Assembly: GCA_001695595.3 (NCBI GenBank)
Contig: MBPM02000015.1
Coordinates: forward strand, 992,001-1,056,000
DNA from: Plasmopara viticola
Taxonomy: Eukaryota > Oomycota > Peronosporomycetes > Peronosporales > Peronosporaceae
Direction of reading: 5' to 3'
Length of the DNA: 64,000 nucleotides
The position numbers and the translations under genes are program-made. The notes beneath the pieces were generated by a model, which saw only the letters and a program-made list of their open reading frames with translations, was not told the DNA's origin and did not search any database. Below are positions 57,341 to 64,000 of the stretch, in pieces. Every line of letters begins with the position of its first letter. Within the stretch, counting starts at the first letter, position 1.

Positions 57341-58892
57341 CTAGTCACTCTTTTCGACAGTGAGATAAGGTCGCGCTAATGTTGCGAGTTGCTGGAGCTG
57401 GTCACACGAAAAGTTGTGAGTGAATGGTACCAAAGATGAAGCCGGGAGCTGTTCTTCGAGCAATGTAATGTCCATGCCAGAACTGAGTGTTGCCATGACT
57501 GCTACTTCTTGCATGGACATGGTGTCCGACGGCAAGAGTCCCTTTTCATGTCTCCATGCGCTCATTATGCTGGTTGCACGGACGCCGTCTATAAGCTGCA
57601 AGAAGAATTTAAACGAAGCACACATTTTAAGATTACATTCGGCGTACCTCAATTGATGCGGTAAAACACTTGAGCAATTGATTCATTGCCATCGAGTAAG
57701 CAAAGCCCAGATCCTTCGTCTCCTCGTGCTTATTAAACTCGGCGATTGTCGCATTTAATCGAGGATAAATCTGCGTCTCACGAACGTATTGCCATACCTG
57801 AAGGTTGTCGAATTGATTATGTTGATTGGCTAGAATGTGTGCCCACGCCACATCGTCGGGGGGTGGAAGGTCTAAATGCTCCTTCTCGGGACGAATCTTC
57901 TCCATGTACTTCTTTTCCACGGCAATCGCAAGATTAAATGCTGATTTAAGCAACAATGCCACTTCTTCTCCTGGAATACTCGAGTACGTAGTCAGATGAA
58001 ATGGATTGCCACTTGACAACATCGCCTCGAGTGGTCGATCTCCAATGAGCAACATCTCACGTTCTTGACGAAATTGCTGCAATGCTTTCGGTACCGGAAA
58101 CACGGCACTTCCTATATGCTGAGGCAATTGCAACGACGCAAAACGTCCAAATCGTTCCGACAAGGGCGTTAACATCGTTTCCACTAACGACTCTAATGGG
58201 CTACTGGATGAGTCAAAACTTGGGAGGGAAAAGCCGTAACTCTGTACCTTTCCGTCAATACACAGTCCCTCCAGTACGTCGCACGTAACCTCTAATCGTT
58301 TCATCAACATACTTTGGTTGCTCGAAACGAGTGCCAATTCATCGGGAACCTGACACACGACGTGGTCCAGCGTCTCAACCTCCAACTCGTTCATTGCAAT
58401 CTTCACTCCTCGCTCCACGTACTCTTTCGTAAGCCGATCGTCTGCTCCGGAAGTAGTTGGATGCACTACATTACTGCCAAGGAGCGTAGAGACCACAAAG
58501 CAATCACGCGGAATGTCCACGTCTGTCACAGCCTCATTGAGCACCAGCGCCTCCACGTACGCCTGCTTTTCGTTGCTTTTGGTGACCAGTAACGGATTTA
58601 CCGCCGCTTGGATAAAGTTACTGGTGTACGATGATACTACAGATTTGCTAGTGTCCACACGAGGCATGTCTTTGGCCCACAAATCGGGGCTGCCAATGCC
58701 TCGCGGGGCCACGCTGACCCACTGCGCATCACCTCCTGTCTCACTCACGCGAAGCTTTGCAATCGTACTTGGCTGTAATGGAGAGCGAACTACAAAGTCT
58801 CTTGTCGCAGGGCTTGTAGCGCGACCGATGTGCAACGCAGCTCTGCGCAAGGCAGAACTTCGCACGCGATTGCGAGTGCTTAAAGCGTTCAT
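57341..58892 (-). CDS. Aldo-keto-reductase-like protein, probably mitochondrial
   Basis: Exons 58892-57648 and 57595-57341 (52-base intron, GTACGC to GCAG, phase 0) encode 499 residues, longer than the usual 320 or so of aldo-keto reductases. Residues 1-35 have about eight Arg and almost no acidic residues, like a mitochondrial presequence. AKR-like landmarks follow: YVEALVLNEAV with VDIPRDCFVVSTL (family: A-L-x-E-A then IPR-x-x-F-V-x-TK), LDHVVCQVPDE (family: D-L-Y-L-x-H-x-P-D), and DGKVQSYGFSLPSF (family: G-K-x-x-x-G-V-S-N-F). The catalytic Lys and His appear replaced (S/T/L and Q181). The C-terminal 150 residues are a helical extension I do not recognise. It may be a non-catalytic relative. 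The fold assignment rests on weak motifs. Confidence 0.65.
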
Positions 58893-58956
58893 CTGGAATC
58901 GCTTTTAGTAATATTATTCTTAAAGTAGTACTAACACTATTTAAAGTTATAGTATC

Positions 58957-60420
58957 TTATGTTGAAATCATATAGCATATTATCGCGACAATCAGACGTC
59001 GGTACTTTACCAGATCCTTTCGCCAAAAACTGGTGAGATACCGGTTAATTAACGAAGCAATATGCGAAATTACATCTGTATTCCCACCCCTAGAGTCGAT
59101 GCCACTAGCCTGCAACTGGTAGTGCAGACGTTTGCCTTCGTCAACATATACTGATATCTCAAGCCACATTCTTCCGTTTTAAAATGAGGTAATCACAACT
59201 ATCGACATACTAATTCTTGGTATCAAAGCCAGCACAACCGGCAAGTACGATTACGCCTTGGACATTTATCCGAATCAACGTATATTTCATGATTTCTAAA
59301 ACGACATTCTCAATAATCGCACAGATTTGTAGCAACTCTCGAATTTATAGACTAAGAGCCATGTACTCTGCCTCAACGCCACCACCCACCAATATTCGAC
59401 TTGAATTGCACTGGTGCGCCTCCGATTAGTACCATCGTTCTCGACGTCAAATGTCGCTCGTTAATAATGCTGCATCCGTTTATGATGAGCTCAAGCCTTG
59501 CTCGTAGCGACCTAAAGTCCCTTTCGTCTTTCTCGCACGAGTTCTTTAGCACCTTCAATTCTCTTCGAATTATGGGCATTACCACGTCGTCTGCGCATAG
59601 GTAATGTAGCTGTAGCAACCCTTAGACCCACTGATCCTCTTTGCTGTTATAAACTTTTATAAATACAACATGAAATGCCATGCTTAATGCTCTTGCAGAT
59701 TGCTAGAGAACGCAAATTGCCTTCTTCTAATTTTACGGCATTGTATTACTGTATGCCACTTACATATTCATCGCTTCCTTTAGGTCATCATTCAAAAATG
59801 TCGGGTCGTCTCGAGCATATATCCCTGCCCAGCCATTACCGACTCACAATTCTGACGGAACATGATCGCTGCGGACGACCTTACTTCGAAAAGCCAACTT
59901 TACTTTTTCCTCGACGTCTTTAGCCATGTCACGTAATCCACACCTCCTTTAACTCGTTGTGCCTCGTTACCAAACTTGTCTGAAACTTTTTAGTCGAGTG
60001 CTATTGTCTTCAGAACAAGCGTAAACGATCAGTACTCTTCGTGATTCTTGAGCTCTGCGTTCATCGCTCTATCTAAGCTCAAGAAGCTGTTATTTTTATA
60101 GCTTGCTGATATGTATTCAAATGTTGACCCCTATGGCACTTGCAGCATAATCACGCTAAAGCTTTTGTTCCATCTGACCTGAGTCGCTTGGAAGGCCTCC
60201 ACATTGCTATACATTGTGTTCTTCGTCATCACTCAAACCATAAGAAAAAAACACCGACTCTCTCAGGCGTTTTGTCTGAAGCACGATATGATCTCCGTTA
60301 AGTAGAATAGGAAGGTGAGGCATCAAATGCAACGTCATTATTTGCTCTTAACGTCATCCACTTCCACATCAGCCTTGATATCTTCCATTAGTGCATCCAT
60401 TAACAGGATCCTGTAAGCCC
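58957..60420 (-). mobile_element. Degenerate Ty1/copia retrotransposon, 3' half of pol
   Basis: Read on the minus strand across many stops and frameshifts, copia motifs appear in order. First comes the RT start (MNAELKNHEEY...TLV near 60080, family ELxSLxxNxTWxLV), then QRVKGGVDY (family KARLVAKGxxQxxGVDY). FLNDDLKEAMNM near 59800 matches FLNGxLxExVYM, and YLCADDVVM near 59600 matches the YVDD block. RNase H motifs VEAEYMALSL near 59360 and VLAGCAGFDTK near 59230 follow, and a C-terminal segment with NRYLTSFWRKDL lies near 59040. The part between the YVDD block and RNase H is much too short, so an internal deletion is likely. No LTRs were recognised. It sits 65 bases from the start of the aldo-keto-reductase-like gene. 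Confidence 0.7.
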
Positions 60421-63400
60421 TGTATTAGATGGGCATCAATAACAGTTTTACCTAATTCGTTGCGTGAAAATGCTTTGCGAGATTTTTGATACAATTAACC
60501 TGTCATTTTTGTAACGTAAGCAATTGCCGTATGATGCGGTGTGTATATATTGTATATGTTGTCGACCTTACGCTCGTCAAAACGTACAGACCGTACTACT
60601 TTGAAATCGAAAGGCTACAAACCGGACACACGATAATCTTCAGCGCTCTCTACATAGATACAATCGTGAAAACGCTTTGTGATTAGCTTTTTCTCTTGGC
60701 TTCATCGACATGAGTGAAATTTTTTGATCTTAGCGCGCAAAAGTGTACTTTCCCAAGGCCAATGAGCACAAAACTCTTATTCGGATATTGGCACAAAATT
60801 CATTGACAATAGATTTTGGATACATGTGCCACGATTCCTATCATGCATACGCGTACGGTGGTAAATGGCCCAAACTAGACAGGTGTTGCAAAGCAAATGA
60901 CCCGCAAGATTTTTATAACAGGCGCAAAGCATGTTTTGATTTGAAAGCTTGTTTACTGAATCGTGGGCTGTAGTATATGGCACAATGATAAAGCTACAAA
61001 ATTGCTTAGCAAAATTGATTTTTGATACCTCACGGTACAGACTAGACCTCAAACAGAAGCTAGAGCCAAGGAGCACAACATACTTAACCTATTTTCTGCC
61101 TCCTTTCTGGTCTTTGTGAGGTGTGCAATCGCAAAAGAAGAAGCTACCCACAAAAGTCAGCACACACTTTAACAGCTCACTCCTTTGCATAGTCTCCGTC
61201 ACATCAACGTGAGGGGGCTCCAAATCATGTCATGTCTTTGTAAAGAGCATATGTCGACCATTTGCTGAATTCATTGATTTAGGTAAGCTAGCTGTTGCAG
61301 CACAGCTTTCCAATGTCCTGCTTTACTGCCGATATATTGCTTGTAGCTCGATGTATGGATCAGCCTACTCCTCTCAAGGAAATAAAAAAAATGTCTAGAA
61401 TTTACTCAACATCAACTTTCGCATACTTCATCAAGCGAATTTCTTTTTGGTCGAAGTACAGGACGTACGCTTTGCCGACTTTCTTGCCTTTACTAAACGC
61501 ACATTTTGTGATGCAAATATTGCAGGAGCAGCGTTTAGACCCCTCTTCATGCTTCGTTATACTAGTTTGTCAACCAACAGTGAACGTTGGTCAAACCCTG
61601 GAATGTAAAATACCACACTCATCTTGGTTCCCAGGGCGTGTAATGCACTCAGATTTGACCGCAAAATAATCAGCCACCTTTAGCTTTATGTCGTCTGCAA
61701 TAGTGCTAACTAACCCAGTGCTGTATATTTCGTAATCAACTTGATTAAGGTACTTGCCATCGAAACATCAGCTTTCACCTTGCACTCGTGCAGCCATCGC
61801 GTCAACGTCATAGAATTGTGGACTGTTGTTCGTGTGTTAATCTAATGCTTCAAGCTCAGTATTTATCCATCAAAATTGAGGTCGACTGTATTGATAATTA
61901 CATAGCAGTCAAGACAGTTCTCATTATCACTGCGGGGCTTTTTCTTCAAATAAGTTATATCCTCGCAGCTTGATGACATTCCCTGACTTCGCTTTGATTT
62001 CCAAGCTTCACTACCTTTTTTAAAACAGCACGCTCTGCTGAGGTCAAAGATAGAAAATTAGTTCGCTCTCTTCTCGGCCGCACCAAAGCACAAATTTATC
62101 TGCTTATCACAAGCTAAAAGAAACCATTTATAACAAGGTGGATAAATCAGCTTTTAAAGTACATCTATTGCAGGCGTCGAAAAGAGGCATTGTTCAGTCG
62201 TCCACCGGAAGATCCTGAGCCTTCCTGACGCGTCCACTCTGGAAGGTGCTATTGACCCCGTGATAGTCCACGCAACACACTGTAATGAGTGAGCACAGCA
62301 CTTCTTCCATCATGCACTTTGGGCGCTCGGTAAAATAATTGCTTGCTCAATACAGATTTCATCTGTACAGGCTACTTTTTACCAACCAAATTTAACATCG
62401 CTTCATGTTGATATGGTGACGACTTAGCTTGCCAAACAGTAATGGTCTAAGTGATCACCTTCTAAATATGTACCTCATTCTACAAATTCGTAGCGTCAGA
62501 CAGACTATATAATTGATAGCTCAGACGAGGCCAGAACAAAGAGTGCTATAAATCTTACTTTGCAACGCACTTCGCATGGCACCGTCCACAAATCTAAGCA
62601 GCGTGTACGTCTTGTTACTAGCTAATTTTCTGCTCCAGCGTCACTGTCATCTTCGTTATTTCCTGCTTACCATTTTCTCTTATACATCTAAAATACCTTC
62701 TCTAACTTTATACCCTCTTAAAGATGACATGAGGAAAGAGATGACGATTTAATACCAATTTTTGAGCATATATTTACTTAAAAAAATGTACATCACGATC
62801 GTTTCTTTTAAATTGTCACTTCGGCAAGCGGCTCGGTGTTGCGAAGGTGCTTAAATCTCTTGCCGACTTCAAGACATTAAAAGGTCAACAATTAGTGCCA
62901 ATAAGGCTTCAAACGCGACTACCTGAACTCCAAAAGTGGTTGAGATACAAAATTTATTCAACCGGCGCACTGCTCGACAGGAGAACATGGCTTTACGGTT
63001 GGAGGTATGCTCCGGTCAGTGTGCAGTATATGTCCCACTTAAATCTTTGCAGCTGTACAACAACATCACTCCACCGTTTGACTGGGATTCTTGCTGCAGC
63101 TGCACCTCACGATAACTGTCATCTCCGCAAGAAGTATGTGTTTCCTGCGACGCAATTCGTGACGCAGCACGACGTCAAGGACTGTGGCAACGAAGTTACA
63201 ATTCCGAACAAGAAATACATTAGTTCTCACTATACGCACCTAGGAATGAAGTCAACTCTTGCACAACTCAAGATGTCATGCTCGCTTCCTAGTTGCTAAT
63301 CTCATATACTTTGGTTATGTGGAGCTAGCTAGCTATCAAAGGGTACTAGCAACACTGCTAAAGCTTTTTTTCCAAAGGTTAAAATTCAGAAATAGTGAAT

Positions 63401-63681
63401 CTATTGTCTAAGAAGGTTATATACCGTGATAAGTGTTAAGTATGTAGAGCATGAGCGTGAATGTTTAAAGAGTCACATGTTGCATTCAGTTTGCATGAAC
63501 GTATACCTTAAGGGTATGCATTAATGAGGCCGTAAGAAAGATTCACGTGTGCGAAGTAAAAGAGAACTGGTAGTTTTCAGCTCCACATTATCTGGTTTCT
63601 GTGCCGTACCCATTATTACAGTACGTTTTCTTTCAGTGTGCACAACATTAATTTTCTGGCTCTTAAGCCAACAACGTTGTC
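60421..63681. other. Gene-poor interval
   Basis: Several open frames of 60-150 codons lack recognisable domains. The longest (62847-63299, plus) begins with GTG in this register and shows no family. The minus strand at about 61250-61660 has weak copia-like wording but too little to call. No RNA gene is seen. Confidence 0.4.
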
Positions 63682-64000
63682 ATGGGCTGCACGTCGAGTA
63701 GCGAGGCTTTTCAACCGATTCCAGACAGCTACGACTCTGTTGGTGCGTAATGTAGTATCTACTTATACAAACTCTTTGTAACATTGTTAAAATGGCGTTA
63801 CGTCAAAGCAGAGGAAGTGCAAAAGGCTTTACGGTCAGTCTTGCAATGATGCGAGTCGGAGCTGGAATTGATTATTAACCTCGTAATTGCCACTTATGTC
63901 ATACCAGACAAGTGGGGCTCAAGTCTTCGGACTTGATTATTGCAGTACGTGCCACCCAGTCATTAAAATCAGTATTCCCGTAAGTAACTTGCTGTCATTA
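63682..64000 (+). CDS. Probable N-myristoylated protein, 5' end only
   Basis: The ATG at 63682 opens MGCTSSSEAF, a strong N-myristoylation signal (Gly2, Ser6) with Cys3 available for palmitoylation. A GTGCGT donor at 63743 ends exon 1 after 20 codons and one base; without splicing the frame stops after two more codons. A plausible second exon at about 63811-63834 (A-E-E-V-Q-K-A-L) and a third at about 63946-63988 before a GTAAGT donor keep the frame open, but these two are tentative. Dual acylation would place the product on the plasma membrane or endomembranes. No family can be named from so short a piece. Confidence 0.4.

Noticed and set aside
61250..61660. Possible second copia fragment on the minus strand
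   Set aside because: Only a short run resembles the segment between RT and RNase H; too little to call without a search.
62847..63299. 150-codon plus-strand frame
   Set aside because: It begins with GTG, has no recognisable domain, and its length alone is not strong evidence in this window.

Overview
The window looks like nuclear DNA of an oomycete (Peronosporales, Phytophthora or downy-mildew type). Evidence: compact genes with short GT-AG introns of about 50 to 85 bases, intergenic spaces of only 50 to 250 bases inside gene islands, long A+T-rich stretches of decayed repeats between islands, a Crinkler-type (CRN) N-terminal domain joined to a kinase domain, and Ty1/copia and Ty3/gypsy debris. 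I cannot resolve the genus from sequence alone.

Layout. (1) 1-955: 5' part of a minus-strand PHD-finger gene running off the left edge. (2) 956-10267: gene-poor, decayed sequence. (3) 10268-22793: a large quasi-palindrome of nested repeat modules. Its core is a recent inverted duplication (12345-15197 versus 16734-19416), each arm carrying a CRN/kinase pseudogene. A third CRN fragment lies in the spacer. (4) 23233-24414: an intact AIFM2/FSP1-like FAD oxidoreductase. (5) 24415-28282: gene-poor. (6) 28283-33422: two plus-strand genes 53 bases apart, an FSH1-type serine hydrolase and a 1385-residue protein joining TPRs, a GT41 (O-GlcNAc transferase-like) domain, more TPRs and a GT4-like domain behind a signal peptide. 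(7) 33423-52159: 19 kb without a convincing gene, with a Ty3/gypsy scrap and a strong hairpin. (8) 52160-58892: a dense island. The plus-strand nuclear cap-binding protein CBP80 converges on three minus-strand genes: NASP-like histone chaperone, a longin-type SNARE, and a mitochondrial aldo-keto-reductase-like protein. (9) 58957-60420: a Ty1/copia remnant. (10) 63682 to the end: the first exon or exons of a probable N-myristoylated protein.

The intact genes are housekeeping functions (chromatin, RNA cap binding, histone chaperoning, membrane fusion, redox, glycosylation) and show no shared pathway. The unusual content is the palindromic CRN/kinase cluster, the double glycosyltransferase fusion, the SNARE with Asn at the ionic layer, and the aldo-keto-reductase relative that seems to lack catalytic residues. 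Exon coordinates were worked out by hand from splice motifs and reading frame and have no transcript support.
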